DNA of 64,000 bases, taken from assembly GCA_007753675.1 (NCBI GenBank), contig CP036432.1, positions 2,826,394-2,890,393 on the forward strand. The letters are read 5' to 3'. This document shows positions 8,381 to 15,900 of the stretch, piece by piece. This stretch comes from Stieleria magnilauensis (lineage in GTDB: Bacteria > Planctomycetota > Planctomycetia > Pirellulales > Pirellulaceae). The notes beneath the pieces are model-generated. The model ran no database searches. It had not been told where the DNA came from and was given only the letters and a program-made list of their open reading frames with translations. The translations under genes were made by a program, and so were the position numbers. Position 1 is the first letter of the stretch, and the number at the start of each line of letters is the position of its first letter.

Positions 8381-9886
8381 CTACACCCCGGCCGAAACGA
8401 CGGTGCTGCCGCGGCGGGACGTCTCGGGCTTGGCCTCCAAACGGCGACGAAATCTAACGTGTCGCCGCCGCGTCCATTCCACCAGCGGTCGCCAAACCGC
8501 CGCGGTCAATCGATACTTGATCAGCAGGTGCCACATCCAGTTGGAGCGTTTGTACAAATACGACATCGCCAAATAGGCGGGGACCGCACGCCAGTCTTTT
8601 GGACGCCGACGCCAAATCGACGTGTGGGAAAACAGCCGGTCGTAACAGAGTTCATAACCGGCCGCCAACTGTTCGGGACTCATGTGCTTGGGCCGAAACA
8701 CGACGTTGGCCGTGTCATACTTGCTCCAATCGCGATGCAGCAACCGCCCCTCGGATTCCAACTGTCGAAAGAGCGGTGTTTCCGGATAGGGCGTCATGAT
8801 GTGAAACGTCGCACACTCCAGACGGTTCTCTTCGACCCAGCGAATCGTGTTTTCAAAAACGTCTTCGCGGTCGTGGTCGAACCCCAACACAAAACTTCCG
8901 TTGACCTGAATGCCGTTGTCGTGCAACAGGGCGACGCGACGCGCGTAGTCTTCGGTGTTCGGGCTTTTCTTCTTCGCGTCGGTGATGTTGTCGTTTTGCA
9001 ACGATTCAAACCCGATGAACACGCCGGTGCATCCCGCCAGCGCCATCTCACGCACCAAGCTGGGATCGTCGGTCACATCGATGCTGACCGCGGCACTCCA
9101 GATTTTCTCCAGTGGTCGCAGCGCGCGACACAGCTGTCTCAAATACTCGGGTTTTGATCCCAGGTTGTTATCGGTGAACACGGCATATGGTTGCCCGTCG
9201 CGTTGGAACTCTTCGGCGATCTGCTCGACATCCCGCATCAGGTAGGGCATGTGCAAGCCCTTGGTCGAGAGGTAGCAGAACCCGCAGCGATTGTGGCAGC
9301 CGCGAGTCGCGATCAGACTGGATGTCGTCAAGAAATTTTTGCGGGGCAACAGATCACGGCGGGGCGGCGGATCGTCTCGATAGGGTCGACGAAAGTCAGC
9401 GCGATAGATCGCTTGCAAACAGCCGTTTTCAACGTCACGCAGAATCTGCCCCCACAGGGCAACCCCGTCACCGATCGCCAGTGCGTCGGCGTGCGGTGCG
9501 GCCTCGTCGGGGCAAGAGATCACGTGCAACCCGCCCAGGATGACGACGGATCCGCGTTGGCGATACCAGCGGGCAAGTTCATAAGCACGCCGGGCAAACG
9601 TCAGATGGACCGTGATGCCGACGACCGCCGGCATCGGGTCGCTCGGCGGCGGACCCTGCAGCAGGTTCTCATCCCAATACCGGACATCCCAATCGGCCGG
9701 GGTGCTGGCGGCGACACTGGTCAGCGCCAGCGTCGGCGTCAACACATGTTTGCCAAAACTGGCGTGCGGATCCTTAGGATAGAACGGGTTGATCAACAAC
9801 GCCTGACGTTCGCGGACCGGAGCAGTGGGCGTGTGCGGATCAAGTTCAGGAGCGATCCGCATCGCGCGGGGGACCCAACGTTTCAT
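8381..9886 (-). CDS. B12-binding-domain radical SAM protein
   Basis: A radical SAM enzyme of 501 residues from the start chosen here. The N-terminal part (ALLINPFYPKDPHASFGKHV to about residue 150) has the layout of a cobalamin-binding domain. The [4Fe-4S] motif CHNRCGFC lies near residues 197-204, followed by a TIM-barrel region with VFTDNNLG and GFESLQ, and a C-terminal helical extension as in hopanoid- and lipid-modifying members. The start at 9886 gives an ATGA overlap with the ispH stop, which argues for it over 9913. The coupling to ispH suggests an isoprenoid or hopanoid substrate; this is inference. Confidence 0.85.
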   Translation of the reverse strand: MKRWVPRAMRIAPELDPHTPTAPVRERQALLINPFYPKDPHASFGKHVLTPTLALTSVAASTPADWDVRYWDENLLQGPPPSDPMPAVVGITVHLTFARRAYELARWYRQRGSVVILGGLHVISCPDEAAPHADALAIGDGVALWGQILRDVENGCLQAIYRADFRRPYRDDPPPRRDLLPRKNFLTTSSLIATRGCHNRCGFCYLSTKGLHMPYLMRDVEQIAEEFQRDGQPYAVFTDNNLGSKPEYLRQLCRALRPLEKIWSAAVSIDVTDDPSLVREMALAGCTGVFIGFESLQNDNITDAKKKSPNTEDYARRVALLHDNGIQVNGSFVLGFDHDREDVFENTIRWVEENRLECATFHIMTPYPETPLFRQLESEGRLLHRDWSKYDTANVVFRPKHMSPEQLAAGYELCYDRLFSHTSIWRRRPKDWRAVPAYLAMSYLYKRSNWMWHLLIKYRLTAAVWRPLVEWTRRRHVRFRRRLEAKPETSRRGSTVVSAGV

Positions 9887-10752
9887 TTCATCCGTCCTGT
9901 TTCTTCGGGGCAATGTCCCAGCCGCAGCAGCGTGCGGTGCACCTGATCAATGGTTTCGTCCAGCGTTGACGTGCCGGCGGTTAATCCCACGTTTTCATAG
10001 GCATCAAACCATTCCGGCCGGAGGTCGTCGGCCGATTGGACATGAAAGGCCGGCTTGTCATGTTGCCGGCAAAGTTCGACCAGCCGCCGCGTGTTGTTGG
10101 AGTTTGCTCCGCCGACCACAACCACGGCGTCGACGCGATCGAGCAAGGTCAACATCGCCGCTTGCCGACGCTTGGTCGGGTGGCAAACCGTGTCGACGAA
10201 GCGAATGTCCGCGCCACGGTTCTGCTGATGAATCTCTCGGGTGACCGATTCGACCACGTCGCTCGGCATCGTCGTCTGGCTCAAAACGCCAAGCCGATTC
10301 GACGGGTAAACCCGAACGTCCTCGACGCCGGCGACCACGTCGTAGGCATCCAGATCGTCGACAATCCCCCGGACCTCGACATGCCCCTTCTTTCCGATCA
10401 CGATGACGTGCCGACCCTCGGCCCGAAGTTCAGCTGCCGCGTCATGAACGCGTCGAACGAGCGGACAAGTGGTGTCGATCAATTGCTTGCCGGCGGACCG
10501 CAAACGTTCGCGTTCGGCATCGCTGACGCCGTGTGCCGTGATCAAGACCAACGGGGTTTCGGCGCGGCAGTCACGATGCTGTTCATCGGATTGCCGAAAC
10601 CCCGCATCGGCGAGCCGCTCGTTGATGATCCGGTTATGCACCAGTTCACCGTGAATCGTCACCTCAGTCGGATCCTCGACTTCCGCGGCGATCTGCAACG
10701 CGTCGCGTACACCAAAACACATCCCCATCTCGTCGGCGCGAATCACGTTCAT
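9883..10752 (-). CDS. ispH: 4-hydroxy-3-methylbut-2-enyl diphosphate reductase
   Basis: IspH/LytB, the last step of the MEP pathway, reducing HMBPP to IPP and DMAPP with a [4Fe-4S] cluster. The three cluster cysteines are visible at C12 (MGMCFGV), C96 (DTTCPLV) and C190 (DTVCHPT), and the catalytic H124 and E126 lie in GHVEV. The start at 10752 is chosen because MNVIRADEMGMCFGV is the true family N-terminus; the open frame continues upstream without homology. The stop overlaps the start of the radical SAM gene by ATGA, so the two are translationally coupled. A palindrome like the one in front of the neighbouring regulator operon lies 20 bp upstream. Confidence 0.93.
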   Translation of the reverse strand: MNVIRADEMGMCFGVRDALQIAAEVEDPTEVTIHGELVHNRIINERLADAGFRQSDEQHRDCRAETPLVLITAHGVSDAERERLRSAGKQLIDTTCPLVRRVHDAAAELRAEGRHVIVIGKKGHVEVRGIVDDLDAYDVVAGVEDVRVYPSNRLGVLSQTTMPSDVVESVTREIHQQNRGADIRFVDTVCHPTKRRQAAMLTLLDRVDAVVVVGGANSNNTRRLVELCRQHDKPAFHVQSADDLRPEWFDAYENVGLTAGTSTLDETIDQVHRTLLRLGHCPEETGRMK

Positions 10753-10771
10753 GGAAGGTCCTGCTGTCTTG

Positions 10772-10788
10772 GCTTTGCAATACAAAGT
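10772..10788. promoter_or_regulatory. Candidate operator upstream of ispH
   Basis: CTTTGCAATACAAAG at 10773-10787 is an inverted repeat with one mismatched pair. It shares the CTTTGCA(A/T)T(A/G)CAAAG pattern and the approximate distance to the start (20 bp here, 31 bp there) with the perfect palindrome at 11874-11892. I propose that the same winged-helix regulator binds both. Confidence 0.6.
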
Positions 10789-10813
10789 GAATAAGTAAAA
10801 AAAGAGACGTCGC

Positions 10814-11242
10814 TCAGGCCGAAGACCAGCCACGAGCATCCCGCTGGCGGCGACTGGAGGATTCGGCCCGCGGCGCGGCATCGAGTTGCGCGTCGGCGAT
10901 CACGCGTTCCAGTTCGTTGATGTAGTCGGCAAAACGGGAGCGTCCCACGTCGGTCAGGCGATACATGGTTTGGGGCCGTGTCCCGCCGGTGCCCTTCCAG
11001 ATTTCGACCAGCCCCGCGTCGCTCAAGACGCCCAGATGACGACTCAGGTTTCCGTCGGTGAGTGAGCAGAGTTGTTTGAGATCGTTGAACAGCAAACCAC
11101 CGTCGTGCGCGGCCAGAGAGGCCAGGATGCCCAGTCGAGCCTTTTCATGCATGACGCGATCGAGTCCGCCGTAGGCGAATCGTCCCGATCCGGCAGGGGC
11201 AGGCTGCGAGCTTGTCGATTTCGAGTTTCGTTTAGCGGGCAT
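10814..11242 (-). CDS. Winged-helix transcriptional regulator (MarR/HTH_34-like)
   Basis: A 142-residue DNA-binding protein. The winged-helix segment runs from about residue 30 to 105: HEKARLGILASLAAHDGGLLF, then the recognition-helix region LCSLTDGNLSRHLGVLSDAGLVE, then the wing GTRPQTMYRLTDVGRSRF. The family regulates small membrane or transport genes. Its start overlaps the end of the upstream membrane-protein gene by 11 bp, so the two form an operon, and the palindrome in front of that operon suggests autoregulation. Basic, disordered tails lie at both ends. Confidence 0.82.
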   Translation of the reverse strand: MPAKRNSKSTSSQPAPAGSGRFAYGGLDRVMHEKARLGILASLAAHDGGLLFNDLKQLCSLTDGNLSRHLGVLSDAGLVEIWKGTGGTRPQTMYRLTDVGRSRFADYINELERVIADAQLDAAPRAESSSRRQRDARGWSSA

Positions 11243-11843
11243 CGGCTCGCTCCAGATACCAGTACAGAATCGCGGCGCTGAGCAGTTGGCCGCCGCCGAA
11301 GGTGATGAACATCAGCCACGGAGAAAATGCGTTCTCGCCCTGTCCCCATTGCAGGCACCCACAACCGCAGGCGATGTAATAGGCCCCGACCCAAAACACC
11401 TGACGTGGCATCAGACGATAGGAGGCAAACACGCCGAGGCCGAAGATCAATGCCCACAGCCCCGGCAACATCCAGCCGACCTGGGGGGCGTAACGATAAA
11501 TCGACAGCGTCATCAACGCCCCGACGACGATACATGGCGCGAATTGTTCGACCGCCAGACGCGTCATCTGGCGCGATCGCCCCGCGCCGTTGATCTCGCT
11601 GCGCCAGATGAATTCGGCGGCCACCACGACCACGCTGACCGCGGCGACAGAAACCCAGCCGACCAAATAACGTCCCAAATCCGTCGCCGGTGTTGCGACC
11701 CATTGCGATTGAAACGCCGCGGCGATCATCCCGATCACTGCGGAAAAGCCAACGGTTGCCGATCGATAGCCGCGAAACATTTCGCTCCGCGCGACACACG
11801 CCCGTATTTCGGAAATCTGGCGAAGCGCCTCGCGAAGTTCCAT
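11232..11843 (-). CDS. Integral membrane protein partner of the winged-helix regulator
   Basis: A 203-residue membrane protein with about six hydrophobic segments: near residues 25-45, 55-77, 98-117, 122-142, 145-160 and 175-195. It starts with a short cytoplasmic helix (MELREALRQISEIRACVARSE). No catalytic motif is evident. The ATG at 11843 is preferred to the TTG at 11888 because the latter lies inside the palindromic operator. Pairing of a membrane protein with an overlapping HTH_34-type regulator is a recurrent bacterial arrangement; the membrane protein may sense or export the effector, but that is inference. Confidence 0.75.
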   Translation of the reverse strand: MELREALRQISEIRACVARSEMFRGYRSATVGFSAVIGMIAAAFQSQWVATPATDLGRYLVGWVSVAAVSVVVVAAEFIWRSEINGAGRSRQMTRLAVEQFAPCIVVGALMTLSIYRYAPQVGWMLPGLWALIFGLGVFASYRLMPRQVFWVGAYYIACGCGCLQWGQGENAFSPWLMFITFGGGQLLSAAILYWYLERADAR

Positions 11844-11873
11844 CACAGTGGTCCGGATCGGAGAGAATCGACT

Positions 11874-11892
11874 TACTTTGCATTGCAAAGTA
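11874..11892. promoter_or_regulatory. Perfect 19-bp palindrome, candidate operator
   Basis: TACTTTGCATTGCAAAGTA is a perfect inverted repeat with a one-base centre, placed 31-49 bp upstream of the membrane-protein/regulator operon start. Its size and symmetry suit a dimeric winged-helix protein. A related site lies upstream of ispH at 10772-10788. Confidence 0.72.
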
Positions 11893-12107
11893 TACGAGCC
11901 TGTGCCGGTCCGTCAACCACATTTTATCCGCCTGCGGCGGTCGACGACGCATCACGCGGCGACCGCGGTGACGCCATGTCGCCAGGGATCGAATTGTGGT
12001 TTCGCCATCGCCACAGCAGGCCTGACGATTGACCGGGGCGATCGTCAGGTCGAGAATCAGGGAGTCACGCAGACGGACAGGATGGCCAACCGAACAGGGG
12101 ACAAGCC

Positions 12108-13607
12108 ATGGCAGAGAAGATTATCGGCGTCGGACAGCAATCTGATTTGGCGGTGATTGCCGAGATCATCGAAGCCGAGATTCGCCGGACGTACGGTGGG
12201 GCGAAAAAGATCGTCGCACACGCCAGCGGGATCGAACTGCAAGCGCTGCGTAAGGGTTTCGATGGCCCCTTCGACTCCTACAAGATTCGCATCGGCGCCG
12301 ATGCCGAGACGCTCATGGCACTCGGGGAATCCGCCCAATCATTTCCCCCCAACGCCGCGGTGACTGAAGAAGAAGGCGTTTTCTGTGTTGAGTTTCTCAA
12401 GGTGGCGCATCACAGCGCCGCTTCCATGGATGCGATCAAGGAGATCTCCGGAAAGCTGCTGTTGCCGGACGTTTGGCGTTTTCAAGGCGAGCGGTTTCGC
12501 CGCGAGACGCTTCGCCCGCATCGTTTGATGGAGGCGATGGTGAAGTTCCGCGCCAGCGATCTTCATCTGTACCCCGACGCCGATCCCGTGTTCCGCGTCG
12601 ACAATGCGATTCGTCGATCCGACTTACGGCATCCCCTGACGGCCGAGCAGATCACGGCGTTGATCAAGGAGATCGCGCCGGAAAAGGACTGGAAAGAGTA
12701 CCAGGAACATTCGCAATGCAGTTTTCGTTACCATCAGGTCGGTGTCGGATTCGCCAGGGTCTCGGCATTCATTCGTGGCGGAGTTCCCCATTGCACGTTA
12801 CGTTTTTTGCCCGAGGCGATCCCGTCCTTTGATGATCTTCAGATTCCCAACGATGTGATGAAAAAGTTGGGCGGCCTGCACTTCGGGTTGGTCTTGGTCA
12901 CCGGGATGACCGGCAGCGGGAAATCGACCACGGTCGCTTCGTTGATCGATTGGATCAACCAAAATCAAGCCCGGCACATTCTGACAATCGAAGATCCCGT
13001 CGAGTACGCTCAGGTGAACAAGAAGTCGATCATTTCTCAGCGTCAGGTGGGCGAAGACGTCGAATCGTTCAACGAAGCCGTCCGTGCGGCGCTGCGTCAG
13101 GACCCGGATGTCATCTTTGTCGGCGAGATGCGTGACAGCGATACCATCCGCTCGGCGATCAGTGCCGCGGCGACGGGACACCTGGTCATCAGCACGCTGC
13201 ACGCCAACACGGCATCCGAGGTCGTCACTCGGATCGTCAGTTTCTTTGACCCGATCGAACGTGACCTGGTGCGGCTTCAACTCCGCGATTGCGTCAAATG
13301 CATCATTTGCCAGCGTCTGGTTGCCAAGGTCAAGGGCGGACGGATTCCCGCGTTGGAGTTTCTGTTCAACGACACCAAACAAATCGCCGACTGCATCATG
13401 TCCGGCGATGCCCAGGGAATTCGCGCCGGCATGCAGCAAGTGATGTCGGAATCGTTTATCGTTGAGAAGTATTTGGTCGATCTGGCGAAACAGGATGTGA
13501 TCACTCATGATGAGGCGGTGGCGCATGCCGCCAACCATGACACGTTCGAACAGATGTGGCACGGCAATTACGCCCCACCGACCATCGATTCGATCAAGCA
13601 ACACTGA
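12108..13607 (+). CDS. PilT/GspE-family secretion ATPase with N-terminal extension
   Basis: A 499-residue hexameric-ATPase homolog, closest by motif to PilT/PilU retraction ATPases. Visible motifs are Walker A GMTGSGKSTT near residue 265, the Asp box LTIEDPVEY, Walker B DPDVIFVGEMRD and the His box TGHLVISTLHAN. The N-terminal 135 residues are an extension that differs from the usual PilT PAS-like domain. The SD AGGGG lies nine bases upstream of ATG 12108. Such ATPases power type IV pilus retraction or related secretion; no pilin genes are nearby. A TAXI-type binding protein gene follows 65 bp downstream on the same strand. Confidence 0.85.
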   Translation: MAEKIIGVGQQSDLAVIAEIIEAEIRRTYGGAKKIVAHASGIELQALRKGFDGPFDSYKIRIGADAETLMALGESAQSFPPNAAVTEEEGVFCVEFLKVAHHSAASMDAIKEISGKLLLPDVWRFQGERFRRETLRPHRLMEAMVKFRASDLHLYPDADPVFRVDNAIRRSDLRHPLTAEQITALIKEIAPEKDWKEYQEHSQCSFRYHQVGVGFARVSAFIRGGVPHCTLRFLPEAIPSFDDLQIPNDVMKKLGGLHFGLVLVTGMTGSGKSTTVASLIDWINQNQARHILTIEDPVEYAQVNKKSIISQRQVGEDVESFNEAVRAALRQDPDVIFVGEMRDSDTIRSAISAAATGHLVISTLHANTASEVVTRIVSFFDPIERDLVRLQLRDCVKCIICQRLVAKVKGGRIPALEFLFNDTKQIADCIMSGDAQGIRAGMQQVMSESFIVEKYLVDLAKQDVITHDEAVAHAANHDTFEQMWHGNYAPPTIDSIKQH

Positions 13608-13672
13608 ACGCGCGCTGCTCGGTCGTCTCCGAATGGCCCAATGGACCAACGAAGTGATTCGGGAACGAGCAT

Positions 13673-15175
13673 TTGACTGAGAACACGAACCATCACCGTG
13701 AAAGTTTGCTGACCGAGCACTTTCGCGAAACGCGGCGCCAATTGCGAGGCTTGCTGCTCAAAGTCTGGGGCGGTGGATTTTTGGTCGTCTTGTTCGGATT
13801 TGCCCTGGCCTGGTTTTTTATCCAACCGGCTCCGCCACGCACCATCGTCATGGCGACCGGGTCCGACGATGGGGCGTACCACCGATTCGCGATGCAATAC
13901 CGCGACTACCTGGGACGCCAGGGCGTGACGCTGGAGCTGCGTCCGACGGCCGGTTCGATCGAAAATTATCGGCTGTTGGAATCCGATCCGGAAGTCAACT
14001 TGGCGATCGTTCAAGGCGGCACGGCGCCGAAATCATTCAGCGGCGTGGTCGAAATCGAAGCCTTGGCCAGCCTCTACTTCGAACCGCTCTGGGTGTTTTA
14101 TCGCGGCGACGAAACGCTAGCCGATCTGCGCGACCTGAGAGGGAAGACGATCGCGATCGGCCGCAGCGACAGCGGAACCGAATCGATCGCGACGTTGTTG
14201 TTGGACGAAAATGGGATTGATGCCGACGCCGGCTCGACTCGGGTGCAAGTCGGAGGCCGCGCAGCGGCCGAGCGTCTGAAGAACGGTCAGGTCGATGTCG
14301 CCATGTTCGTCCTGTCGCCGCAATCGACGTTGGTCCGCGAGATGATCGCTTCGCCCGACATCCAGCTGCTGAGCTTTCAACGGGACGATGCATACGTCCG
14401 GCGTCACCCGTTTTTGACCGCCGTCACACTGCAACGCGGCGTGATTGATTTGGAACATGACTACCCCCACCAAGACGTTCAACTGATCGCGCCGGCGGCG
14501 AACTTGATCGCCACCCGATCGCTGCACGACGCGCTGATTCCCCTGCTGTTGCGGGCGGCGTCGCAAACCCATCGCGGGCGTGAGAGCTTGTTGCAACCGG
14601 GCCGCCTGCCATCGACCGAGTTCATCGAGTTTCCGCTGAACCAATCGGCCCGCGTGTACTTTGAAGATGGGCCTCCGTTCCTGCAAAAGTACCTGCCGTT
14701 TTGGGTCGCATCGGCTATCAGTCGGGGAAAGATCTTGCTGTTGCCGGCGTTGACGTTACTGCTGCCGTTGTTCCGCATGGCACCGCCGCTGTATCGCTGG
14801 CGGATCCGCTCGAGAATCTATCGATGGTACGAGATCTTGCGGGGGATCGAGTCCGAATTGCGCAACGAATCGGATCTCCAGCGGCTGCAGAAAAATGTCA
14901 CGACGCTGGTTCAAATGCAAGGCGAACTGGATGACTTGAAATCCGTTCCACTTTCTTACATGGAAGAGTTCTACAATCTGCGTTTGCACGTCGAATTCGT
15001 TCAGCGGCGTGTCCAATATGCGATTGCCGAACTCGATCAAACCGCTGCGGCCGACGACGAGGCTCCTTCCGAACCGGCCGATCCATCTGCCCCGAATCAT
15101 TTTGCCGCCGAAGATTCTGCCGCGGCCGCGCCGCCCCGCCCCGACCAAGCGCCCGACGGGATCGCAGACTCATAA
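13673..15175 (+). CDS. TAXI-family TRAP solute-binding protein, membrane anchored
   Basis: A 500-residue protein. A cytoplasmic N-terminus is followed by a membrane anchor (GGFLVVLFGFALAWFFI, residues 35-51), then a TAXI-type periplasmic binding domain: IVMATGSDDGAYHRFAMQYR, LRPTAGSIENYRLL, LAIVQGG, DLRGKTIAIGRSDSGT, GQVDVAMFV. A second membrane segment near residue 350 and a C-terminal cytoplasmic helical tail follow, which are not part of classical soluble TAXI proteins. The start is TTG at 13673. No TRAP permease is in the window, so its transport role is uncertain. A sensory role is possible. Confidence 0.8.
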   Translation: MTENTNHHRESLLTEHFRETRRQLRGLLLKVWGGGFLVVLFGFALAWFFIQPAPPRTIVMATGSDDGAYHRFAMQYRDYLGRQGVTLELRPTAGSIENYRLLESDPEVNLAIVQGGTAPKSFSGVVEIEALASLYFEPLWVFYRGDETLADLRDLRGKTIAIGRSDSGTESIATLLLDENGIDADAGSTRVQVGGRAAAERLKNGQVDVAMFVLSPQSTLVREMIASPDIQLLSFQRDDAYVRRHPFLTAVTLQRGVIDLEHDYPHQDVQLIAPAANLIATRSLHDALIPLLLRAASQTHRGRESLLQPGRLPSTEFIEFPLNQSARVYFEDGPPFLQKYLPFWVASAISRGKILLLPALTLLLPLFRMAPPLYRWRIRSRIYRWYEILRGIESELRNESDLQRLQKNVTTLVQMQGELDDLKSVPLSYMEEFYNLRLHVEFVQRRVQYAIAELDQTAAADDEAPSEPADPSAPNHFAAEDSAAAAPPRPDQAPDGIADS

Positions 15176-15273
15176 GTGCGAAACACACCGACGTCGAGCG
15201 ATCTCGTAGCGACAGCGTCGGTGCGAGTTGAGCCAGATGTCACGCATCGCGCGACCGGCGATTTTGACTCGCT

Positions 15274-15290
15274 CCCAGGTAGAACCTGGG
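15274..15290. repeat. Short perfect hairpin in intergenic repeat DNA
   Basis: CCCAGGT at 15274-15280 and its complement at 15284-15290 are separated by AGA. A GTTCCCCGGGCAT unit occurs twice just downstream (15311-15338). There is no T-run. It lies between convergent genes and may be a small dispersed repeat. Confidence 0.5.
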
Positions 15291-15342
15291 AACGAGCATC
15301 GTCTCGGGGCAAGTTCCCCGGGCATGTTCCCCGGGCATCGCG

Positions 15343-15576
15343 CTAGACGGCTGCTCGGGAAATCAACCGTTTAAAGAACCCGCCGAGACCCTTGGGACGA
15401 ACCGTTGCCGGGGCGGACTCGGCAGTGGCGGCCTGTGGCCCAAAGTGTTCACGCCAATCCTGTTCGGCGTGTTCCCAGCCGACGTCATAGCCGGCCTTTT
15501 CGCTTAAGAAATACTTGTGTTGCTCGATTTGAGCGATTTCACTTTCGGAGAGTGTCGACGGAGCGTGAGGCATCAT
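15343..15576 (-). CDS. Small conserved-looking cytoplasmic protein
   Basis: A protein of about 77 residues from the ATG pair at 15576/15573. The core IEQHKYFLSEKAGYDVGWEHAEQDWREHF resembles short planctomycete proteins that share a GYDVGWEHAEQDW-like pattern and is loosely reminiscent of DUF2934-type sequences. The tail is basic (FFKRLISRAAV). The longer frame starting at 15657 lacks homology at its N-terminus. No function can be given. Confidence 0.65.
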   Translation of the reverse strand: MMPHAPSTLSESEIAQIEQHKYFLSEKAGYDVGWEHAEQDWREHFGPQAATAESAPATVRPKGLGGFFKRLISRAAV

Positions 15577-15900
15577 TTGCTTCCTTGACTTGATCGGATG
15601 GAACGGATTCCCCGCTGGAGCGATGGCAACCAACAGTTGCGAACTGGTGACGACCACGACTCGACGGAAACGGACTTCCAGATTGTTCGCTTCCCACCCC
15701 GCCCGTCAATCTCATCTCGGCAAGGATCACCATCCACCCCGATAGCGGCATCCAGTTTCACCCTAAGGGGCGTGTAGGGCACCGCTGAAACGGGCGTACA
15801 GGTCTGCTATTTTCGCGTCTTCCGCTTACCGAGTTTTCCGCCGCTACGCGCTCTTCGGGTCGGAGGACGTGCGGTTGAAAAAGTCACCCTCCTGGCAGGA

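Noticed and set aside
11044..11955. A 303-residue minus-strand frame overlapping the regulator and membrane-protein genes
   Set aside because: The two overlapping genes carry HTH and membrane features; this frame has none.
12798..13649. A 283-residue frame antisense to the PilT-like gene
   Set aside because: Shadow of a gene with intact Walker motifs on the plus strand.
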